A stretch of DNA of 64,000 nucleotides from Dimorphilus gyrociliatus (Eukaryota > Annelida > Polychaeta > Dinophilidae), in the NCBI GenBank assembly GCA_904063045.1, contig CAJFCJ010000001.1, forward strand, positions 2,859,501 through 2,923,500, in the 5' to 3' direction. This document shows positions 24,202-34,571 of this stretch, in pieces (positions within the stretch are counted from its first letter, which is position 1; the number at the start of each line of letters is the position of its first letter). The translations under genes and the position numbers were made by a program. The notes beneath the pieces are model-generated. The model had not been told where the DNA came from and ran no database searches. It saw only the letters and a list, made by a program, of their open reading frames with translations.

Positions 24202-25755
24202 ATGGATAATAAAGTAAGCTTATTAATTTTAATAATTGTCGATATATTCCAACTAACAACTACTGCTTTCATAAACAAAAGCATTTGTAATGATTTACTT
24301 TTAAATTTGTATTCATTTTTGCTTTGGAGAAAATTAGTAAAGAATTTTTGTTCACCTCTTTATTCGTTATAGTTTTTTTAAATGAACTTCATATTCTTGA
24401 GAATGAAACCAAAGTAAGCCAACTATTAGAGTTTATATAACGTCATAAAACATTATCACTTATTTTCTTCATACTTTAGAGTTGTTTCAATTCTTTCGAC
24501 CCCTATAGGGCAAATTTGCCTACTAATCGATCTTTTGAGGGCGCCAAATTAGCTATACAACCGCAATTTAACTATTTAATCATTCCCACTTTAGGAAAAG
24601 GAGAGTGACAAATTCGGTGTACTCGTACTTATTAGAATCAGTACCTGCTACGCTTTGGATGGACGAAATACTCTTGTTCAGCAGAAAAGTGTTATTAGAA
24701 ATTACCATGGTAAGATTTTGGGATTGGCCAAGGACTTTGAATTGATTGAAGATCCTGAAAAAAAGTGGGGAGATGGAAGAACATTGATCGTTCTACATTT
24801 TCCATCTTGGGAATACGCCAAGATGTGGTAAGAACTTTTAGTTTCTATAAAATTTATAGTTGTTCAATTGGTTATCTTAGCTTTTTATATATATATATTG
24901 TATTGTGTATTTCTTTATTTCTTTTCTTTATATTTCTATTTTTGTTCTACGATTATCTATCGATTTTCCTCACACACCTTATGCCTGTTTAGGAAGGACT
25001 GCACCCCTGATATGAAGCAACCCGATTGGTTGGGAGGAGTTGATATTGTAGTTGTCCCCTTAAGAACCTCTCTAGATGGTAATCAAACCTTCTTTGTCTC
25101 CGATATTTCTGTATACGATCTAGACGGCTTTAATGCCTGCTACATTCAAACTATTGCCGACCAACTGAAGTCAGCTGGTGCCAATACTGTTGTTGGTACT
25201 GATAGGTTAGTAGATATATTATTTACCTCTCTCTTTCCATACATATATACTGTATTTATAAATATATATATATATGTATACTAATAAATAGATCCCTCAG
25301 TTGTTCTCCACTTAGATTTTATATTCGTTTTATTGAAAATTTCAATAACATTTGATCGATTTATTGAAAAGTGTCAAAAGAACTTGATAAGAATGATCGT
25401 TTTAAGCTTTTTTTCGTATTTTCATTTTTCTATTATTAATATTGTTTGCATTACGCATATGTAAACGAACTCCTTATTCTTAAACAAACTTTACTATTAT
25501 TAAACAGTTACCTTAATTTTCATTAGACCTAAAACTATATTATACTTAATATTATCATAATTTTTCAATAGAAATGAAAAGTATAGAGGCTTATGGGACA
25601 GTGGTTATATTCTCATGACGCAATGGCAATGTGGAAAAGCTTTCACAGAATGGTACAATTCTGAAAATTATCAAAAGTGTCTGCAAGAGAGATCAGTTTA
25701 TGGTTGCGCCACATCATTCTGTTTCCGTCTTGAACGTTTGGATCAATGCCATTAG
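24202..25755 (+). CDS. Tandem DUF1330-domain protein
   Basis: Exons 24202-24213, 24595-24827, 24993-25205 and 25572-25755 join in phase to 213 aa. No signal peptide or membrane helix. The sequence reads as two DUF1330-like units (alpha+beta, dimeric ferredoxin-like fold): the first about residues 9-100 (FGVLVLIRIS ... LIVLHFPSWEYAKMW ... GGVDIVVVPL), the second about 105-205, with the family signature WYNSENYQ at 180-187. DUF1330 proteins are mostly bacterial and single-domain, and their function is unknown. Here the gene has four exons and host-like codon use, so it is a resident animal gene. The first exon encodes four residues only. Family call is from motif recall, so moderate confidence. 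Confidence 0.65.
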
Positions 25756-26156
25756 ATTAAAATAAGAAAAAGAAAAAAAAAGAACAGACTCTTACATTTT
25801 CTATAGTAAAACTCTAAAAACTTTCGCTTTTGTCTTTTTTTGTCGTATTATTACTGCATTTCATTCAATTTTCAACTTTTTTTTCAACTAAAACTTAATA
25901 GATTATTGTGGCGTCTAAACATTTTATTCAATAAAAAAACACACACAAAAATCCAGTCTCCCGTATACTTACTCTCTTACACGCATTATGTACTATTAAA
26001 TCCAAGCTTTTAGCTGTTAAATTAAAGCTGCTTGTCGCATTTTCATCAACATTTTCCCGCCATAGCAGGGGGCGACACATGTTACAAGAATCACATGACC
26101 AACTGCTGGTCACATGAACTTTTTATTCTTAGTCAGTACAAAAAGAAACAATAACA
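25756..26156. promoter_or_regulatory. Spacer and promoter region upstream of acid phosphatase
   Basis: 401 bp. The first half looks like 3' UTR of the DUF1330 gene (AATAAA near 25930). The second half holds a strong CTCF-like site at 26061-26077 (CATAGCAGGGGGCGACA), 80-96 bp before the start codon. Confidence 0.5.
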
Positions 26157-27261
26157 ATGAAAAGATTTTTCATTTTAGCATTATTTTATCTCCTACCCGA
26201 CCAGATCATCTATGCAGAATCAAATAGCTCATTTAACTACATAGTACTTGGCGATTGGGGAGGATTACCTTTCTATCCTTATAAAACGTATATCGAAACA
26301 GCAACTGCAAAGAGGATTGGTATTGTTGCCGAAACACTGAACAGTAAACTTTTACTTGCACTGGGTGATAATTTTTATTTCGACGGTGTTAAAGATATCA
26401 ACGATAAGAGATTTTTTGACACGTATGAAAACGTTTTTACAGCTCCTGCTTTAAAGGTTCCATATTTAAATGATTAATTCAATTACTTAGTCCTATAAGA
26501 ATATTAAATTTATCAATTATTATAGAAATCCAAATGGTACGTTATTGCCGGAAATCATGATCATTACGGAAATATATCTGCTCAAATTTTATATACTAAC
26601 CGGTCAAATAGCTGGTATTTTCCACATTACTATTACACTCAAAGTCATAACATTCCATTTTCGAAGAAAACTGTCCAATTTGTTATGATAGATACAATTC
26701 TATTGTGTGGTAATACAGGCTATGATATTCTTTGTAAGTAAAGAGAACAATAGCAATATTTATTAACAAGTTGATTGTTAATATTTAGATGATCAACCCA
26801 AGAATGTAGATAATAAAAAAGCTAAGGTTCAACTTGATTGGATTGAGAATGAATTGAAAAAGAGTACTGCTGATTATTTAATTGTATCAGGACATTTTCC
26901 AATGTATTCAATTGCTGAACATGGACCTACTAAATGCCTCATTGATAAATTAGAACCTTTATTTATAAAATACCAAGTTTCAGCTTACTTTTGTGGTCAT
27001 GATCATAATTTGCAACACTTAAGAGTTGGAAACATCGATTATTTATTATCGGGGGCTTCAAACTTTATTGATACAGGTACTCAACATAAAGACTCAGTTC
27101 CTAATGGAAGTTTGAAATTTCATTGGGCCGATCAATTCGCCTTAGGTGGATTTGGTATTGTTCAAACTAATAAAGAGGAAATGAAGTGGTCGTTTTTAAC
27201 TGCTGCAGGACAACTGCTTTATTCGACAAACATTAAGCCTAGAAATAGAGGAAAATTTTAA
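26157..27261 (+). CDS. ACP5: Tartrate-resistant acid phosphatase type 5 (purple acid phosphatase)
   Basis: Secreted or lysosomal binuclear metallophosphatase. Exons 26157-26456, 26526-26733 and 26789-27261 join in phase to 326 aa (human 325). A signal peptide covers residues 1-20. All five metal-binding blocks of the mammalian-type family are present: GDWGG (D33), GDNFY (D71, Y74), GNHDH (N110), GHFPMYS (H205) and CGHDHN (H240, H242). So an active enzyme is expected. Other family landmarks: IAEHGPTKCL, LLSGASNFID and VPNGSLKFHW. The mammalian role in bone is not implied here; in invertebrates the enzyme is a general acid phosphatase. Confidence 0.96.
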
Positions 27262-27523
27262 ATTGCAAATATTCCATATCCCACTATAACAGGACTATGC
27301 AAACTATCAACACTTATCGGAACAACTTTTTTGCAGTTCTTGCTTATCTTGATAATTGTTTGATAAAGTGTAACTCATGAGTGTTAAGTATTTACTCGTG
27401 CAGAAAGAATAAACGTGATTTTTATTGTATAAAAATTAATATAACTTTCGAGTGTTATATAACTCTGTGGTATTAAACTACTCAACAATCTGAAAAATTC
27501 CGGATTATCGCTCTGTTGAAGAA

Positions 27524-28839
27524 ATGAACATTTTGAATATTTTTTGGGTTTATCCCATAGCTAAATGGATACTTCGAAAATTTCGTAGATTATTAGATCC
27601 TATTATTCGTCCAATAATAAATTTGATGAATAAAAGTGCCAGAGGTGCTGTAGTTCTCAGCTTGATGATATTTATAGTTTGTGGTTTATCTATCTTTTTG
27701 TACGCTGCATTCTACTATTCTGTAATGCCGGCTGCTATTCATTCCCGTGATGTTAATTTCGTTTTTAGGTAAGTGTTATATCCTGTAACTATTGCATTTG
27801 TTAAATAGCATATTAACTTCTGATGACAAGCTTTCATTAAGAAAACATTTATATCAAAGATTCTTAAATCTTTTTCATGTCATAGTTCAAACTGCGACAC
27901 CGACACAAGAACTTGTGGCTTTCCCCAAGCTAATTTTAGTCTCATGGACGATTACGGAGCCGTAAGTTATCATATTTAAGATAATATTCCAATAAAAAAA
28001 TGTATTAAACCTACATTTTGTCCTTTCAACAATAGCTGTTATCTAGGGGTCAGGCTTATAAAGTCAGCTTAGACCTAGCTCTACCAGAATCTCCCGTCAA
28101 TCAAAATTTAGGTTGCGTCTTGAAAATTGTTCACATAGAATAGATTTATTAACAAATCAATTTCTTTTCTATCGTAGGGATGTTTATAGTTCATATTCAA
28201 TTCTATACATTGAATGGTCAAGTTGTAAGAGCTACTAGCCGTTCAGTAAGTAAAATCCTTGTTCAATTAAGCTCATTTTAAAAGAATAATTCATTTCCAT
28301 TAGGCTATTTTGAAATATAAATCGTATATTGTTCGAACTGTGGAGACAATATTACGTTTACCATTCTTCATATTATGGTATGGAGAGGAGCAGCAAACAA
28401 TGCACGTTGTATTATTCGAACACTTTAGGGAAGATCCGTACAAGCAATCTTACGGTGTTTTTATAGAACTACAGAATAAATTTGTTGAAGTATATTCTGC
28501 TAAACTCAAAATTGCAGCGCAATTTAGTGGATTGAGGTTTGTTTCTTTTTTATCATTTATCAAATTATCTTTATATATTCATTTCTCTAATTTCTCTTTC
28601 ATAGATATATCTTGTATAAATGGCCATTTGTAAGTTTGTTGCTGGGCGTCTCAACTAACATGTTCTTTATTAGTTTTGTTATGTTGATTTCTTATTTGAA
28701 ATTATCTTCCTCGTCGAGTTCGGATAGAAATGTTAAAGTAATTGATGAGGACGAAGAAGACGAGTATTTTATGGAAGAGAATAAAGATGAATACGTCAAA
28801 GAAAAGAAGAATAAAGTTGGAAAAGTAAAAGTGAACTGA
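27524..28839 (+). CDS. BSCL2: Seipin
   Basis: ER membrane protein that organises lipid-droplet formation at ER-droplet contacts. Exons 27524-27768, 27886-27961, 28036-28111, 28178-28245, 28304-28536 and 28605-28839 join in phase to 310 aa. Two membrane helices (about 40-62 and 240-262) flank the luminal domain, which has the family pieces RGQAYKVSLDLALPESPVN, MFIVHIQFYTLNG and AAQFSGLRYILYKWP. The cytosolic tail is short and very acidic, then basic, unlike the longer human tail. The acceptor phases fit everywhere. The spacer to the preceding acid phosphatase gene is 262 bp. Confidence 0.95.
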
Positions 28840-29304
28840 TTAAAAGATATTGTAAAATAAGAAAAAATAATTGTTTAAAGCATTTGGTTTAAAAAGAAAT
28901 AATAATAAAAGAGTCATCTACTATTTTTGATAAATTTTGAACAAACTTCAAAGAAGATTCGTGTTTTATGAACGTTTGAAGAGAATATATATAAATTTTA
29001 TATATATTTCGTAATTTGCCGCCATTTTAGTTAGACTAAAGCATGGAGTCCTGTCCGAAAGCTGATCATTTTTTTTCAATATTGAGTCCATAACCATACT
29101 ATCGAGAAAAACATATCTGCCGTCCGCCAGCAGTTAACGTGTGTACATCAATAAATTAAAACTAATTGAACTCGATTAACAGAATTCATTTTACATCTGA
29201 TTAAATTGAATGAAGGCCAGTTCAGCTGATGATTAGCGTATGAATTTAATCTGGGAATGGTAATTGTAGCTAGAGTTGAACGCTTTTTCACTAGAAAATT
29301 GACA
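28840..29304. other. Spacer upstream of the glucuronyltransferase gene
   Basis: 465 bp. Contains GCCGCCATTTT at 29018-29028, a YY1-like element, and a GC-richer patch near 29117-29135. No gene seen. Confidence 0.45.
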
Positions 29305-30383
29305 ATGAAAGCTCTATTTATTTTATATATCGCATCCACTTTTCTTGGGTTATTTTGGATAGGATTTAACTTTAGTAAGTTAATTTTCAGAAATCATTTT
29401 ATTCATATTTGAACTTTATATCAATACTATTTTTTATTAAATAGATAATAACGTACCTCAAAACTCTTCAAAAGAGGATATAGCCTTCCTAACTAAACGT
29501 TTAATAGAATTAGAAAAGAGTGAAGAACACCTTAAATCACTGATAAAATCAAAAGAGACAAACAATGAGGATTTACCAATCATATTTGTAGTAACACCTA
29601 CTCATAGTAGACTTGAACAAAAAGCTGAACTAACCAGACTTTGCCAATGCTTTATGCACGTGCCAAAACTGCATTGGATTGTTGTAGAGGATAGGGAATC
29701 TAGAAGTAGACTCGTTGAAAATTTCCTTTCAAAGTGTAAAGTTGTCTCAAGTCATTTATTCGTCAAAACTCCAGATGAAAGTGTTCTAAAAGCAAATGAA
29801 TCGAGGTGGAAAAAACCAAGAGGCGTTCAACAACGAAATGTAGCTTTAAGCTATTTAAGATTCGAACATTCCAGATCGAAGGGTGTTGTATTTTTTGCCG
29901 ATGACGATAACGTATACGACCTTGAATTATTTAATGAAATGAGACACACTCAGAAGGCTAGTGTATGGCCGGTTGGTTTGGTTGGAAAATTAAAGTACGA
30001 AACACCAGTATTGGACTCTCAAGGAAAGGTTATTTTTTGGAGAACTGCCTGGAAAGGTACTAGAAAATTTGCTCTAGATATGGCAGGATTTGCCGTTAAC
30101 CTAAAATTGATAACTGATAGTCCAAAAGTTCAATTTAGATCTGGTCGCTCAATTGGAATGTTGGAAACAAATTTTTTGTCAGATTTAAATTTGGAATTAT
30201 CAGATCTAGAACCAAAAGCTAATGGTTGTACTCAGGTATTTAAAAATAAATTATAACTTTATCTTTAATTAACAAAATTTTCTCAAAAAAAAGGTCCTTG
30301 TTTGGCACACAAGAACGGAAAAACCGGTTATAAAAAATGAAGGCAAAATGTTAAAAATTCCAGTAGATCAGAGAGAAGTGTAA
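29305..30383 (+). CDS. B3GAT3: Beta-1,3-glucuronyltransferase (B3GAT3-like, GAG linker enzyme)
   Basis: Golgi type II enzyme of family GT43. B3GAT3 adds the glucuronic acid that completes the proteoglycan linker tetrasaccharide; B3GAT1/2 make the HNK-1 epitope. Exons 29305-29374, 29445-30235 and 30294-30383 join in phase to 316 aa. Order: short cytosolic start, membrane anchor (about 4-22), brief coiled stem, catalytic domain from about 70. Motifs: VVTPTHSR, the metal-binding DDD at 176-178 in FFADDDNVYDLELF, WPVGLVG, DMAGFAVN, the catalytic-base region MLETNFLSDL, and VLVWHTRTEKP at the end. Assignment to B3GAT3 rather than B3GAT1/2 is a judgement from length and ending. Confidence 0.9.
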
Positions 30384-31065
30384 AAAAAAACTCAACCAAT
30401 CAATTAAGTGACATCTGCTCATTTATAAACACAATTGTTTTTTTTTTTACCGATCCAGCTGAAATTGAAATTATTTTCAATAGTTTATCAAATTTTTTTC
30501 AATTGCTCAAATAGTTTTGATATTCTATTGTTCAGGAAAACAATTTCTTGAACTTTTTCTATACTTTCTTCTTTTTATTCTTAAATTCTAATCAAAAAAA
30601 CAAACAAAACATTTAATTGGTGAAAGTTTATCAAAAGTATTAAAAAGGCAAAATTTTATTTCTCAGATGAAAATGATAAGGTAAGAAATAATAACAGTTG
30701 CCCATCTTTATTACATTTGAAAATATATTCTTCATATGTGATGAGATAACTAATTAGTCAAAGTTATGTTTTACAAAGTTAAAGTAATTGAATATTATTT
30801 CTTATTGAATATATTAAAGAAAAATAGAAAATGAGACTTGAAGATATATAATACATATAATGTATACTTTCTTTTTTGAACAGCAATAATGATAATAAAC
30901 ATGACAATGATATTCAACAACAACAAAAAAGTATTCAATATTTTTTTATTGCCTAACTTGACCATAAGATTTTGAAAAGAATAAAGCATACTGCTAATTA
31001 GAAAAAAGGTAGTTTAAATGAGAAAAATTAGAAAGTAATTTTAACTAGCATCTTCCAAAATAGGT
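30384..31065. other. Convergent 3' region
   Basis: About 680 bp of AT-rich spacer between two stop codons. No RNA gene or ORF worth noting. Confidence 0.6.
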
Positions 31066-33826
31066 TTAAGCATAAACTATTTCGTTCGGCAACAAAACTT
31101 GAATAATATCCGTAAGAGCGTTCTGACTGGTATTATTTATCAAAGAACTGTTCCAAACTTCTGTAAATGAGTCTCTTAAACTTAGAAATCTATTAGCCAG
31201 ATCAGTCTTAGTAGTAGCTGTTAAATTACTAACTCCAACATTAACAACTGAACAACCAGTTCCACTAGATGGCTTTCTTCCGGCCGATATTAACGATCTA
31301 CATAAACGACAGGCGGCCAATACAGAGTCGTGAGATATTTGCGCTTGTTGTAATATCAGTTCTTGCTTGTAGCAATGAAGTTGGCAAGTTTGCAAATTAG
31401 ATTCGGATGCTCGTAGTTTCTTGAATGATTTCTTTAAAAGGCATACAAAATAAAAGTTAATAAATGGTCGGTTGTAGTATAAAAACATATACAAACGTTT
31501 AAAAGTTCAACTGGAATTTTATCAATATCAATTTCATCTGGATGTATCATTAGTTCGAATAGTATGCTTCCTTTATCGTTTGGTAGATTCGAATCACCGT
31601 GCACAGCTTTATCAATAAGGGATTCAGCTTCCGATATTTCAACAAGCACTTGAGCAAATTTACCATTCACGTCCTCAAAAACATATTGATTTAGTATAAA
31701 TGGTAGATTTGCTTTCAATAAATCCAAATCAACATCGGCATTCCACGAAAGGCCGGCAGATAATACGAATCCAGGCCAACTGAACACATTTGGCGTTAAT
31801 AATTTTTGCCCTGACCAATGACATACTATTGAACCAAGTGCTCCATTTGAATATCCTGCTTTTACACTTTCATGTATATTCGTTGCAGCTGCATCCACAT
31901 TGGCTGTACAACTATTCCAAGCAGCTGTTCCATTAAGAATATAAAAAGCTACACCGCTTCTTAGATAGGAATCACATAGATCTCCAAATGGATATTCCGT
32001 ATTAAAACCGTATTCTGCTAATGCAGTATTTGGTGGCAGTTGTTGTAAAATTTCTAATCCACTATCTCTTAGCACGTACGCGCAAATAGACAAAATTTGA
32101 TTTTCTCCAACTGATACATAAGATCTAGCCTCGTCCATGCAAAGTACATCATTTTCAATACGAACTATTAATGTAGTTAAACGTGGCCCGATATGCACAA
32201 TATTACTTCCACTACAAACCGATACAAATGATGAAAATGACGTTTGCAAATTTGTAAGATTTTCAAACGTAACTGATGAATCAACGTCTAAAACTGGTAC
32301 AAGTGTCATAAAATTCCTATAACATTCGCTATTTAATTCCGTTAATTCTCTGTTTAATAAAACAACGATATTAATTATGGTATTTATTAATTAATTCTAT
32401 AATACTAACTGTTTTGTATATGGAAGTTGCCATGTTTCCCTATCATTCTCCCTATTTTGAAATCGGAAATATAAAAGTAAACGATTGACTTTCATAAATG
32501 CCAGTATTTTAATGTTACATAATAGAATATCTAATCTAGGAGCCTCTTTTGTTATATCAACAAGTACACCGCGTTCGTTTAATGATGGAAAATCGTGAAT
32601 TTGTAAGCAAGGTAAATTATCATTCTGATAAATCATTAATAGTTGAGTGAATGTTGTTAGACAATAAAATAGTCCAGTCAAGTCCGATGAACATAATCGA
32701 ATTGAATTTGTAAATATTGATAATCGATAACTGCTTGCTTGACTAAATAATTTGTCGTTTACTTCGCAAATAACACCAATATTGCTGGAATTTTTTAAAT
32801 AGCCAATTTCTAATTGAATATTTATACCTAAATTTTGAATATCAGGTATTAAATCATTCCATAACTGAATTATTTCATTTGTTTTATCACTATTCGGTGA
32901 TATATGGACAACTAATTGTGATCCTAATTTTATAAATTCATCCTGATGTAGTAGCATTCTTGGTAAAGGCCATAACAAACTAAGTTTCTTATGGGAAAGT
33001 GGATCAAAATTTTCATCTACTTCTAATCCATTTTTTACAATTACCGATGAACAATCGGATGCATCAGTCCCATTGTCAGTAAGTAATGATAATAGGGATA
33101 CATCTTCGGCAAGTTTCTTTACAGCGGCAGAGGAATGAGGTCCACTTTTTGGTAGAGCTTCTAAATTAGCTCCGGCTTTTAAAAGACATTGAAGAATTTC
33201 GGCATCTTTCCTTTGAACAGCTTCAAAAAGAGGTGTTCTTCCCTCTATACTACAAGCATTTACATCCGCCCCGTTTTCACACAGTAAATTAATAACATCA
33301 GCATTTCCCCATGTGGAAGCCCAATGGAGGGGCGTATTCTGAGTTGCCTCTCCATCTGAGCAGTTGACATCGACACCGGCTTTTAATAGTTGTTGAACTC
33401 TGTCAGCAGACGATTGTGCACAATAATTAAACAACTCTTGGCAGTATATTTTCTTTATTTCCTCATCGGCGATGTCAAAAGACGTTTCGCCATTTGAATT
33501 TTTCAAACTTGGATCAGAACCACAAAAGAGCAAAGCTCTTACTGTATCGGTGTGCTTAAGGCTAGTGGCCAAATGCAATAAAGTCCCGGCAGATGAACAA
33601 TTAGAATTTAATATATCTTTTAGATTGCTTTCTGTGGATTTTTCTGAAAAAACATTTCATTAGTTTTCTATAAAATACTCCTGTACACGTGTAACTTTGT
33701 CGTTAACTTTCTTGTATTGTGATAACAATATTTACCATTAAGAAGAGCTGATGTAATTGATCTAACGATATCTGTTCGATTTTGTTTTACGGCAGATAGA
33801 AGGTTTTCTACAACGTTTTCAACCAT
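31066..33826 (-). CDS. Ankyrin repeat / GH20-like fusion protein, likely pseudoenzyme
   Basis: Four in-phase exons: 33826-33736, 33643-32410, 32349-31497 and 31431-31066, giving 847 aa. No signal peptide. Ankyrin repeats span about residues 50-190 (GTLLHLATSLKH, TPLHWASTWGNADVI, RTPLFEAVQRKDAE). From about 250 the sequence resembles glycoside hydrolase family 20: a small N-terminal alpha/beta part, then RGVLVDITKEAPRL at 388-401 (the start of the barrel in cytosolic hexosaminidase D), and FMTLVPVLD. The GH20 catalytic Asp-Glu pair normally follows HxGG/HxGC; here the motif is HIG (494-496) followed by Pro-Arg, so catalysis is probably lost. A helical C-terminal region follows. GH20 assignment is by motif recall; the ankyrin repeats are certain. 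Confidence 0.7.
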
Positions 33827-34571
33827 TTTTATCTCTATGAGCGATAATTGGAGAGAGAAAAAGAATTACACAATAAAATATTCATTAAATTTATTCACTC
33901 TATTTTAAACTTGGATTAAATATTTGAACTAAGACGTTACTTGTATAGTTAATACGCTTTTTTGAGTTTCTTACGAAACTATGGTGACCTTGACCTTATG
34001 TGTAATTTTTAAGGAGAATAAGAAAAAGGGTATAGTAACAGAATCAAACTCCTGAAATGTGTAACAAAAACTCTCTAATAGTTGACAGATATATAAAAGA
34101 AAATAACCATAACTTTAAGATTTGATTAAATGGCCAATTAATTTCATTTATTCTTTTATTATTAAAAATATTTCAAATATAAACATTACAAGTGTAACTA
34201 TTAAAACTAAACGATAACTAACTTAGCCATCAAGTTTAAAGAAAACAAAATAAACTATATACAATTTTTCATTAATTATTTAAATAAATTGAATAATTTA
34301 TAGGAATTTATTAAAATTAAGCGTGAATATTATTTCCCTTGTTTTTAGCAACACAATTATTGGACAGGTCTTTCCATATCTACAGTTTCAAAAGAAGTTA
34401 ATAAAGCTTATTTTTATATTATTCAATTGGTGGTATAAATATTTTTCTCTCTTTCTCTCTCTTTCTTGGTCTTTCTTTCTCTCTACATCTATCTCTATCT
34501 CTGTCTCTCTTTAAGAGAAAAAGAAAATTTTATTGTTTATGGACTAAATTTAAGCATTTGCTTCTTTTTAT
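33827..34571. other. Intergenic region between two minus-strand genes
   Basis: 745 bp. Near the ankyrin/GH20 start, the minus strand at 33985-33998 reads TAAGGTCAAGGTCA, a nuclear-receptor-type element. A CT-rich tract occupies 34443-34512. No gene seen. Confidence 0.5.
34443..34512. repeat. Imperfect CT-rich microsatellite
   Basis: Pyrimidine-rich run of CTTT, CTCT and TCTA units just downstream of the zinc-finger gene stop codon. Confidence 0.85.
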
